64,000 nt of DNA from Rhineura floridana. Its lineage: Eukaryota; Chordata; Lepidosauria; Squamata; Rhineuridae. Location: positions 91,780,838 through 91,844,837 of the forward strand of contig NC_084485.1 in NCBI RefSeq assembly GCF_030035675.1. The letters are read 5' to 3'. Below, piece by piece: positions 12,101 through 24,100 of the stretch; the first letter of the stretch is position 1, and every line of letters starts with the position of its first letter. A program made the translations under genes and the position numbers. The notes beneath the pieces are model-generated. The model saw only the letters and a list, made by a program, of their open reading frames with translations. It did not search any database and had not been told where the DNA came from.

Positions 12101-15100
12101 AGGCAACCAAATAAGCCCTAAGACAAATCCAGCCAAGGAGAATGTCCTGAGGCAGGTCTGTTCAATCCTACACTGCCTATGCAGCAGAATGGAGGCTATG
12201 TGGCTCACCAGATGTTTTTGGGCTACAGCTCCTATCGTAACTGGCCATTTTGGTTGGGACTGGTGGGAGCTGGAATTCAGCAAAATCTGGAGGGTCACAG
12301 GTTTCCTATCCCTTGCCTACAGCTTGCTTGGCTTTGCTCCCAAAGTTAGGTATCTGAAGGAGCCCAGGTCATACTGAGTGCTTTGGCTCATTTGCCTGCA
12401 TCAGAAGCTAAGTGTCCATCAAACAATTTCACTTAGAACAAAAGCTAAACACTTTGCTATATTCCCAAAACAGAAGGAAGAGATTTTTTTTAAAAACAGT
12501 GTAATAAATACACTGAAGTACTTGGCCTTTCCTTTCTATCCCTTAAAATCCAGGCTAAAAGCAAAACTTTCCCTTACCTGTGTCTGTAGATCAGTAGGCT
12601 GCTCCATGACTAGAGAAGACACTTCCAATGTTTCCATCTCATGCTTGCCACTTCCTCCTCCGTCTTCCTCTCCTAGGACCTCCTGTAACTCTGCCTAGAG
12701 CATGAAACAGCACAATTGTTGCTGCAGAACAGCTACTTCTGTTTAAAGTACTGTTTTACAATGAACCACATTTCCACTGCTATCATTCAAAGACAGAGCT
12801 TTGAAGTCCCTTACTTAGAATCAAAGAGCATTCTTCTTATACCAAGCCAATCATGTTTTAAAAAATTTTTTAGCATTACATAAAGATACGGCTATCTTAA
12901 TTATGTTCAGCTGTGGCACTTTTCTATACAAGATAAAAAGCTTTATGAAAAACCTACATCCTCTCCATTCAATGTACCACATTTCAGCTAATTTGAATTA
13001 GCAGCAAAACAATTCCAACTGAACCCTGGAATGTGTGGGAGAATTGTTCTGGTACTTAAGTAACGCACACTGAACATTCAGCTAAAGCTGAAGTTTGTCA
13101 CTGAAGGGTCATTCCTCAGTCAATCAAGAATTTGTGTGGTTCTGAAGGAAAATATACCTCTAAAGAACTTTTGTTGTTGTTGTTGTTATGTGCTTTCAAG
13201 TCGATTTTGACTTGTGGCGACCCTATGAATCAGCAACCTCCAACAGCATCAGTTATAAACCACCCTGTTTAGATCTTGTAAGTTCGGGTCTGTGGCTTCC
13301 TTTATGGAGTTAATCCATCTCTTGTTTGGCCTTCCTCATTTTCTACTCCCTTCTGATTTTCCCAGAATTCTTGTCTTTTCTAGTGAATTATGTCTTCTCA
13401 TTACGTGTCCAAAGTATGATAGCCTCAGTTTCATCATTTTAGCTTCTAGTGATAGTTCTGGTTTAATTCATTTTAACACCCAATTATTTGTCTTTTTCAC
13501 AGTCCATGGTACCTGCAAAGCTCTCTCCCAACACCAGATTTCAAACGAGTTGATTTTTCTCTTATTCACTTTTTTTCTCTGTCCATCTTTCACATCCATA
13601 CATAGGGATTGGGAATACCATAGTCTGAATGATCCTGACTTTAGTGTTCAGTGATACATCTTTGCATTTGAGGATCTTTTCTAGTTCTCTCATAGCTGCC
13701 CTCACCAGTCCTAGCCTTCTTCTAATTTCTTCACTGTTGTCTCCATTTTGGTTAATGAGTATGCCAAGGTATTGATAATCCTTGACAAGCTCAATGTCCT
13801 CATTGTCAACTTTAAAGTTACATAAATCTTCTGTTGTCATTACTTTAGTCTTCTTGACATTCAGCTGTAGTCCTGCTTTTGTGCTTTCTCTTTAACTTTC
13901 ATCAGCATTTGTTTTAAATCATTACTGGTTTCTGCTAGTAGTATCTGCATATCTTAAATTATTGATATTTCTCCCTTCAATTTCACACCTCCTTCGTCTT
14001 GGTCCAATCCCGCTTTCCGTATGATATGTTCTGCATATAGATTAAACAAACAGGATAATAAAATACACCCATCTCACACCCTTTCCAATTGGGAATGAAT
14101 CGGTTTCTCCATATTCTGTCCTTACAGTAGCCTCTTGTCCAGAGTATAGGTTGCGAAACAGGACTATCAGATGCTGTGGCACCCCCATTTCTTTTAAAGC
14201 ATTCCATAGTTTTTCATGACCTACACAATCAAAGACTTTGCTGTAATCTATAAAGCACAGGGTGATTTCCTTCTGAAATTCCTTGCTCTGTTCCATTATA
14301 CAATGTACGTTTGCAATATGGTCTCTGGTGCCTCTTCCCTTTCTAAATCCAGCTTGGATGTCTGACATTTCTCGCTCCATATATGGTAAGAGCCTTGAGC
14401 ATTACTTTACTTGCATGGGGTATTAAGGCAATAGTTTGATAATTACTGCATTCCCTGGGATCCCCTTTCTTTGGAATTGGGATGCATATTGAATGCTTCC
14501 AGTCTGTGGGCTATTGTTTTGTTTTCCATATTTGTTGACAAATTTTTCTCAAAATTTGGACAAATTCAGTCTCAGTAACTTGTAGCAACTCTATTGGTAT
14601 GCCATCTGTCCCTGGCGATTTGTTTCTTCCAAGTATTTTTTCACCTCACATTCTAAAATTTCTGGTTCTTCATCATACGGTTCCTCCATGAATGAATCTG
14701 TCATCCTTGCATCTCTTTTATAGAGTTCTTCAGTGTATTGTTTCCATCTTCCTTTTATTTTATCTCCATCGGTTAATGAGTTTCCTTGTTCACTATTCAA
14801 TATCCCTACTCTTGGTTTAAATTTCCCTTTCATTTCTCTAATCTTTTGGAATAGGGCTCTTGTTCTACCTTTTTTGTTGTCCTCTTCTATTTCTATACAG
14901 TAACTATTGTAATAGTTCTCTTTGTCCCTATGTACTAGTTGCTGTATTATTGCATTTAGGGTTCTAACCATGTTTCTGCCTCCTTTTGCTTTTCTTCTGT
15001 CTTTAACCATTTGAAGAGTTTCTTCAGTCATCCGTTGAGGTCTTTCTCTCTTTTTAAGTAGAGGTACTGTCTTCTTGCATTCTTCCCTGATAATGTCTCT

Positions 15101-18100
15101 GACTTCACTCCATAGTTCTTCTGGTTCTCTATCAACTAAGTTTAAAGCCTCAAATCTATTCCTTATTTGATCTTTATATTCTTCTGGGAAGTTATTTAAA
15201 TTGTATTTTGGCATTATGATTGCTTTGTTCTTCTTCTTTAGCTTTACTCTGATTTTTGATATGACCAGTTCATGATCTGTACCGCAGTCTGCTCCTGGTC
15301 TTGTTTTCGCAGAAAGTATTGAACTTCTCCACATTCTGCTACCAATTATATAAATTTGATTCCTATATTGACCATTTGGTGATGTCCACGTGTACAGTCA
15401 TCTTTTTGGTTGCTTTACAGCTGGTAAAGCAAACAAGTGCCACAATCTTGTGCACAATTATATGTCCCAGTGAAGCCTATGGGACTGACCCCAGCATAAT
15501 TGTACACAAGATTGCAGCACAAGTTCTTACATACCACCACTCCTGACAAGATTTAATTCCAGATTTGGAAACTCCAAAACCTGCAGTTGTTGGGAGAAAA
15601 TACTACTTTTCAAAAGGCCCAAATGATGTCTCTCCTACTCCCCCAGACTTTCAGTGATGATGGCATTACAAAATAATTTCATTAACATCTACCCCTCTCA
15701 GCCTTGTCTTGAATAATATGAAAATTATTTTAATGAAAGGATAATGGATTGTAGGCACACTTACTTTAGGGGGCACAAAAGTTCCAGAAATAAGCCAGAG
15801 AAAAACACTCTAGCAAGGTTTCAGCCTTATTTCTCAGTGATCTTGGATCCTACTGGCAACACTTGCGCCATAGTGGAAGCAGGCCTTGGTCCTTAAGAAG
15901 TCAATCATTAGTACTGCTAGATGCCACTTTTCCCTCAAACATTATGAAACCGCTTCTAAATTTACTGCAGCATAGTTCCAACCTCAGAAATGTCATAATT
16001 TCTTTTCTAGACATACAGATAATATGCAGGTCCCTTCTTTCTTCCTGGCTCCTATAGACGCATACTACTTCAGCTCCAGCCTGAGGTAATGGGGCGGTAT
16101 TAGGCAGGGATGGTGACAGCCCCCCCCCTCTGGAAAACCCCGACCTTTAATGGTTCCTGCCTATCACTAGTAAGTACTGTTTGCACTTCCCTGCCAGTGT
16201 TTCAGACTCTCAAGATTGTGGAGTATTATCACATGCAATCTTCCCTATAAGGTGATGATGCCCCTTACTTTGCACCAAGAAAAACAGCCTCCCAACAGAA
16301 TCCCATATATACCAAAAGTTCGGTATCTTCCTCCAGACCTTCATCATCATCTTCATTCAGGTCCTTCATGCACTCAGCCGCCATCTTTTCAATATGATCC
16401 ATAGGCAGAGGGGCTGGAGAACACAATCAAAGGTTCAAACAAACACTTGCTGAGACACTAAAACTGTGGCAGATTTAAAAAATACACTTTTCCTCATCTT
16501 ACTAATTTTGCTGCTTTTAGGCAGTAAAAAATTGGAAAATGGACATGGACTGCCTTCAAGTCGATCCCAACTTATGGCGACCCTATGAATAGGGCTTTCA
16601 TGGTAAGCGGTATTCAGAGGGGGGTTACCATTGCCTCCCTCTGAGGCTAGTCCTCTTCAGCTGGCTAGGGCCTGCTCAGCTTGCCACAGCTGCACAAGCC
16701 AGCCCCTTCCTTGTCCGCAACTGCCAGCTGGGGAGGCAACTGGGCTCCTTGGGACTATGCAGCTTGCCCAAGGCCGCACAGGTGGCAGGGCACGTAACCT
16801 CTGAGCCACTCACTGTGGGGTGATCTTTAGCTGACCCTTTACACCCTGGAGACACGAACGGGGATTTGAACTCACAGACTCTAGACTCCCAGCCAGGCTC
16901 TCCTCCCAACTATGCTATATAAGAAGGTTGTTTTCTTCAAGTTTCTATCATATTTCCCCCTTTCTATAGCAATCCTAAGCTATTACACATGGGTGGGGAA
17001 CCTCTTTGGCCCAGTGGGCCAGATTTTTATTCCCCCCCCAAAAAACCCCACAGGCCAACTTTGACAGGTAGCAGGGGGGGCACCCATCTGTCAATCACCT
17101 GATGTCATGACGACTGTTTTTATGATGTTTTAAAGTATTTTTAGTGCTTTTGTTTGCCGCCCTGGGCTCCTACTGGGAGGAAGGGCGGGATATATATATG
17201 AATAGATGAATGAATGAATGAATGACAGGTGGGTATATCATAGAGTTGGATGGGGCCTATAAGGCCATTGAGTCCAACACCCTGCTCAATGCAGGAATCC
17301 AAAGTAAACCATACCCAACAGGTGGCTGTCCAGCTGCCTCTTGAATGCCTCCAGTGTTGGAGAGCTCACCACCTCCCTAGGGAACTGGTTGCATTGTCAT
17401 ACTGCTCTAACAGTTAGGAATTTTTGCCTGATGTTCAGTTATAATCTGGCTTTCTATAACTTGAGCCCATTATTCTGTGTCCTGCACTCTGAGATGATTG
17501 AGAAGAGATCCTGGCTCTCTTCTCTGTGGCAACCTTTCAAGGACTTGAATAGTGCTATTATATCTCCCCTCAGTCTTCTCTTCTCAAGACTAAACATGCC
17601 CATTTCTTTCAGTCTCTCCTCATAGGGCTTTGTTTCTAGTACCGATCATCCTTGTTGCACTTCTCTGAACCCGTTCCAGTTTGTCTGCATCCTTCTTAAA
17701 GTGTGGTGTCCAGAACTGGACATGGTACTGAAGATGGTGCCTAACAAGTGCCAATATTTCATGCGATTTAGAAACTATACTTCTGTTAATGCAGCCTAAA
17801 ATAACATTTCCCTTTTTTGCTGAGCCAACTATCCCCCATCTTATAATTGTGCATTTGGTTTCTTTTACCTAGGTGTAGGAATTTGCACTTATCCCTGTTA
17901 AATTTCATTCTGTTGTTTTCAGTCCAATGCTCCAGCCTATCAAGATCCCTTTGAGTGGTCCCACTCACCTGCCAAAGTTGACCCAGAGTATGGCGGGAGG
18001 GATCTGCTTTGCCAGCAAAGCAGCACTCAGCAGGACTGAACTATCTGTTAACCAGATAATGCATGGAGGGTTAAGTTCAGTCCTGCTGGCAGTGCTGGGT

Positions 18101-21100
18101 ACTGCTAGAAGACCCCTGCAGGACTGAACCCAACCCATGTGACATCAGCTGATGGGTAGGCGGGCATGGTTTGGGGGAAATAGCCTTGTGTGCCAAGTTG
18201 CCCTCCCTGTCAGGCCAAGTTTTCCCACCCCTGCTTTTACAGGAAATGAACAATCAATTCAGAATATAAACCTGACGAACCAAGCCCATACCTTTCCCCC
18301 ACAAAATGAACTAACTAGAAGCCATAAGGTAAAATCTTTTCCTGACAATATGAACTAACTAGAAGCCATGTATCCCATAAGTATATAAATGTTGTAAGCC
18401 ACCCTGAGTGATATGTTAGAAGGATGGGAGATAAATCCTTATATAAAATAAATCAATGGTTTACAAGCTTTCTTATGCCTTAAGAAAGCTAACAGAGGCT
18501 TATTCTTCTATATCTTAGTAGTACTACATACTGTTTCTAGTTATTTTTAGGCAGAAACATTTTCAGTTATTTGCACTGTCAACAGGATTATAAACAAGTC
18601 AATGGAGAACCACAACGTAAATAAAAAGCTGGAGTCAAGATCAAATAAAGTAATCTTTACTCTAGAGTCTAGACTGCCTTAATTTGCTCCCTCCCCAAAA
18701 AATGATCACCACTATCACCTAAGGAGAGTTTAAGAGCTAAGGATGCACCCACATGACCCAGATACAACTTTGCTCACACAGGGCCATATCACCACTGCAG
18801 CACACATCTTTGGCAAAAGGTAGGTGGGACTGTATTAATATGCTTGCAGCCTCATGCTCTATCCACCTTGGGGTGGTTTGCATGTAACACTAAACCATAG
18901 TTTAGTACTACATGCACAACTAGAATGACCTTGAGCAAAACCTTGCCTCCCTTTCTCTACATGATCAAAAGAACCTCCGCAGCATTTAGCTTCACTTTCA
19001 AAGAGTGCTGGCTTAGGGTTCTGTACAAACCGGAGATTTAGAACATAATCATGCATTATGACACTAGTTTGTTAGCTATAAACCAGAATTCCTAATTTGC
19101 ACATAACACTATGCCAAATCTTTGAAACAGAAAGTACAGCTAGAGAAGTCTTCCTATAGGGAAAGGGGAGGGGGTAGCCTGTGAGCCTGACACTAGGCTT
19201 GCTCGTGTAGCACTAAATCCTGTTTTAGCATTATGTGCGAGTCACCCCCATCTCTGATTGTAGGTAACTTCGAGCATTTTATTTATAAAAGTGAAACTAA
19301 ATGCTACGAGAGAAAGAAAGGGGAGTGTGAGAACCCGAGGCTTCACTTGGGCTCATTCTAGGTTGTGCATGTAGTGCTGAACCAGCCCATTGTGTAAAAC
19401 AGTGATCTTCCAAAGTCTGCATCCAGGAGCATAGTTACATGGTCATTCAAAGCTGTTTTGGCCTCAACTTAATCTTTCCAGCAGCACAGGTTCTCTGTAC
19501 TGAACATAACAATAATGGCAACATGCAGTTTGTGGAGAATTACCTCCATGCTACCCTTGTGAAACCTTGCCTAAGGAATCCCTTTGTCTATACCATCTGC
19601 AGGATCGGATGGTGGAGCAACTAGATATAGTGGGATTTTTTAAAGCAATCATAATTTATGAAGCACTTTTGATGTATCTCTTTTCATCTCTGCCACGGTC
19701 CTGGAACATAGCTTCCTTATGGATTTTTGTTGTTGTTTTCACACAAATGCGGAATACTTGCCATCAAAACATTGACCATACCTTTGGCTGAGCAGAAATA
19801 TAAAACCTGGTCGTCTGAGATCCAGACGCAACAATTTTATTTCCTAGCCCAAAAGCTCTGCTAAATTATCACTATTACATTATTTCAGTGTCAGGCCACC
19901 CCTCTTCTGTTGTCTTTTAAACTCTCAGTCATGAGTCTTAAAGCTTGTCTATATAAATCATCCCCCTACTTTTGTATCATCATCACCTTCATCATGTTCC
20001 GCCATCTGTCTGATTTTCTTTCTCAACTGCTCCCTTTGACTCCAATTGTTCACTTCAGTGTTTGTTACTATAGCTTCCACAGAATTTCAGCCTCGAAGTA
20101 TTTAACATGGCAGGCAGGCAGGCAAGGAGGTATACATCTTTTATATTTTAAAGATTATATTATTATATTAAGACATATTTTATTTTTGAAGACCACTCAA
20201 ATTATAGTTTTTCAGCCAGTGGTCTCTGCTTTAATAGTGGTTGGGTCAGTCTTTACTCCCTCTTCTTAGCTTTTTTTACATAAGGCTGGTTTACTTTCAC
20301 TGCACTGTTTTATTATCTCCATTTGCTCTGTGTGTGGCTTTTTTACACTGAATTTGTTTGCATTATTCTATGTTTGTTTGTATTATTAGATGTTTAAGTT
20401 TTATTTTTGTTTTAAACTTAATTGTTGCATGTCGTCCAGAGAACTTGTGTTACGAGACACCTGACAAATGCAAATAACTAAAGAACTCCTGATCTCACTA
20501 ACAACATTTGCATCACACTCTTCAGTCAATTGTTTAGTTAAATTACTGTTTTCTGCCATGTCAAAACAAGAGTAGCTTTATTTTCCCATTTTGACTGGCT
20601 TCCTTCAGTTTCATGCAAACAGATCCAGTTACAAAATTTAGGCTGCAATCCCTTGCCTGGAATCAAGTCCCACTGAGCTCAATGGTGTTTACTTTTGAGT
20701 GGAAGTGTACAGCAGGGGTGGGAGTCCTCCAACCCAGGGACCAAATGCAACACTCAGTACTATCCCAGGTCAAGCTCCTCAGGTCACACTGCCTCTCCCT
20801 AGGCCACTTTATTGGCCCTACTCCACACCCTCCTCAAGTGCTTTTGCCTGGCTGGAATGTATCTTTGAACTGTGATCATGTCTCTTGCCTGTCTGTAAGG
20901 GGATGGATACTGGGGATGGGTGTGGGGTAGAAACCTATGACGTTTGTGTGGCCGGAACGCAGCTTACTCAACAAAGTTCAGAGTCACATCTGTTGCTCCA
21001 CCCACTTTTGCCTCTGGTCCCTCCCACTTCTGCCTCTCGCCCCACCCACCACTGGCATGCAGGTACCGGAATATTGCCCTTGAGAGAAAGCGGCCCTGAG

Positions 21101-24100
21101 GCTGAAAAAGGCTCCTTAGCCCCGACGTATAGGATTGTACTGTAACATTTCTGTCTTGCATATGAGTTCTTAATAGACAGTACATAGCAAAGGCAAAAAG
21201 CCAAGTAAAAATGCAACTTCCAAAATGATGTCCTTTTACCTTAAACAATTCAACTTTTCCAGTGAACAAGCTTACTTTTTCCTTTAGGTTTTGTTTTCCC
21301 AGCAGGCAAGTTTTCTCCAGTGATAGCAGCTAGTTCAGCTTCTAAGTCACCATCATCCTCCAGATCTAGAATCATCTCTTCAGGACTGAACTCTACAAAA
21401 AGTCCCAGCTGATGCCAAGAGAGAAACCAGTTCAGCAAGAACAGGAGGCTTAAACCATTATACCCATCTTCCATACAATGGCCATGCATTGCAAATCCAA
21501 ATACCAGCATATGCTTTGTTTGCTCTAATTTAACTACACTGTCCTAACTTTGGCCCTAAAGATTTCAAAAATGAAGACCTTCTGCCCAAAGACGTACTGT
21601 ATTTCCAGATCCTATGAACTCTACATTATTGGCCTTATTTTGAAAATTTAGAGCTAACAAATGAGTTTGAAGAAAAGGCTAAATTATGTGCCAAGATCAT
21701 GTTTACAACATTATGCAGAATTAGGTAAACTTTATGCTTCCTTCCCCATCCAAAAAATGTGTATTTTTTACAGCCAGCTAAAAATCAGCTAGTATATACG
21801 CAATTGGAGGGAGAACTGGCATTACAGTAAAAACATAGATATAAGCACAATTGATACCACAGGTAACAGTAAAAACAAAAGACAAACAATTTAGCAATGA
21901 AGATTATACACTTATTTTGTTACAAGTAAAACTCAGCAAATAAATATATGTAAACCTGCATATTCTTTATACATGACACTTCTTAAATTTTAAGTCTGCT
22001 CTTCCTCCAAAGAGTTTAGGGTGGTATACATAATTTCCCCCTCCAACCTGGCCTCACAAAAACCCTGGGAGACAGGTTAGACTCAGACATAGTGATTGGC
22101 CCAAGTTATCTCAGAACGCTTCCTGAGGGGTTGTTTGATCTAGCCAGACACTCTGACCACACTGGTTCTCAACTGGATGCTTTTTTTGTTGTAGAATTTG
22201 ATTTTTTAAAACATGTTTGAGTTTGTTTGGCAAAGAACAGCGTACCAATAGGAAAAGGAACAGGTAAATGATAGGCAATAGCAATCTTTGGTTGAGGGAA
22301 AAATGCAGGAGATGCTATCCCGGAAGACCTTTACACACTTTACCTACATTAAAAAATATAGATCTCTCCGTAACAGCAAGGGCTCAAAATATACTTTAAA
22401 AATTCAAGTATGTTGGATTCTCAGAATTCACCATCGGTTTGTAGACTCCATTGAACCTTGTGTGTCTGCTCTTCAGGCACTGCATTCCAAGGAAGTTACT
22501 ACATGAGGCGGTGCAGTAGGAGTAAGCACTCTTATTCCACCCCTCTCCATTCTGGTTTTTTGTCACCTCTGAACTCATGGAAGGTGACTGTCTCCAGACG
22601 TAGTCTCTTGGATCTGTGGAGACTCCCCACATATTATACAACCCTCCAAAAGAAAAAAGAGGCTCCACACTGCATACAGTCTCCTACCATGAAATGGAAA
22701 GAGATGAAATTGGGGAGAAAGATAAGGTGGAGCTAGTGTGCTCATTCCCATTGCCCCCTCTCACATGGCAACTTCCCCAGAATGCAATATCTGAAGAGGG
22801 CTTAGGTGTGCTATTGATGTGTAAGTTACCAGCTTTACTTGGGTGTACTTATTTGCCAGTTACCATTTTTATGTTGAATAGTAGCATTTGATCCAGTTTT
22901 GGGATGCCAAAGCATTCCAAAGAAATGTATAAAATTGTAACTTTTGAGTCTCCTGGATGGTGGCATAGGGAAAACTCTGAAAATTTTGGATCCCCCAGCT
23001 ATATGAGGCCCAACATTTAATAATACCCATTAACTAACACAGTGGATTTCAATCCCTGGGGTTGCTCTGAAATTTATCAAGTGAATAACACAAGACAAGC
23101 TTCTATGAAAGATAGTTTGCCCACCTCTATCCATCCTCCCCTGCAATAGGCAGCCAGGGGGAATGTTGGGTGCATTCTAAATACTTTTACTTCACTTACT
23201 GTAAGGTCCAGCTGGTCTTAACAGTTCCATGATTTAAACATGATTTAAACCCTGCATAACTCTGGGCAATTCTATGGTAGCATAACCATTTTTCAGTGAT
23301 CCATGAAAACTGAAAACCATGACCTAGCATTACCTGGTTGAAATACTAAGGCTATTTCCTTGACATGACACTGCTGTGTCATACTGTTCTCATTTAGTTG
23401 TCAAAGCTAACAAAAAAACACAGACCATGGCAGTTAACAAACAAAATGTTTGCTGTTGCAGTTTCTTGCCTATAAGCACAAGAAGGAAATTCTGCCAAAG
23501 ACATTTATTATTATTATTATCATCATCATCATCTAGTAGCATGAGGGGGGAGAACAGGAACACACCCGCTGCCCTTGTCCCAATCATTACATCCCCATTG
23601 CTTGGCTTCACTGCCTTCCATGCATTGGAGTGGACAGGTCTGAAGCAGGAAGCTGCTCCATGCGTATAAGCTCCCTATGCAATTTAGAATCCTGACAATG
23701 CACAGTTCTAAATTGTTGTTTTGATTATTTGCTTTTGTAACTTTTACCCTCCAGCACGGCTTTCCTGTTTTCTGACCAAGGCACTAAAACTTTTTCACTT
23801 GTAAAGGGTTCCGACTTTTCTCCCCCTCCCCATCTTACAACTGGTTTGGAAATGTGGACCTTTTGAATGTATTGTGTGGATTTCCTTTCATAAGAATCCC
23901 ATTCTAGGGAAACTAGGGCGATTCTCTCTTTCATAAGGCGAGGTTTCCTAAGAAGCTTGGGAGATTTTACTTTCCCCTTGAAGCAAGTGATATCTTCTAT
24001 TTGCATAGAGGGATTTGTTCAACTAGGACTTTTCTAAACTGTTCATATCTTTGACCACGGCACATAGTGTCCTGGGTGCATACAGTGATCTGTGGGAAGT

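Larger units (their letters stand above)
16986..18235. mobile_element. hAT-like element interrupted by L2 and CR1 fragments
   Basis: The left end TGGGTGGGGAACCTCTTTGG and right end GGCCAAGTTTTCCCACCCCT form imperfect terminal inverted repeats. Between them lie an L2 tail (17125-17215) and a CR1 fragment (17228-17956), so the element was probably broken open by later insertions. The piece at 17957-18235 (GGACTGAACTATCTGTTAAC, GGACTGAACCCAACCC) is its own sequence. Confidence 0.6.

Noticed and set aside
11877-12377. A 166-codon plus-strand frame as a gene
   Set aside because: It runs across unique intron and a hAT MITE, with no conserved motif or splice context.
13171-13190. (TTG)n as an independent microsatellite
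   Set aside because: It is the usual 3' terminal repeat of BovB.
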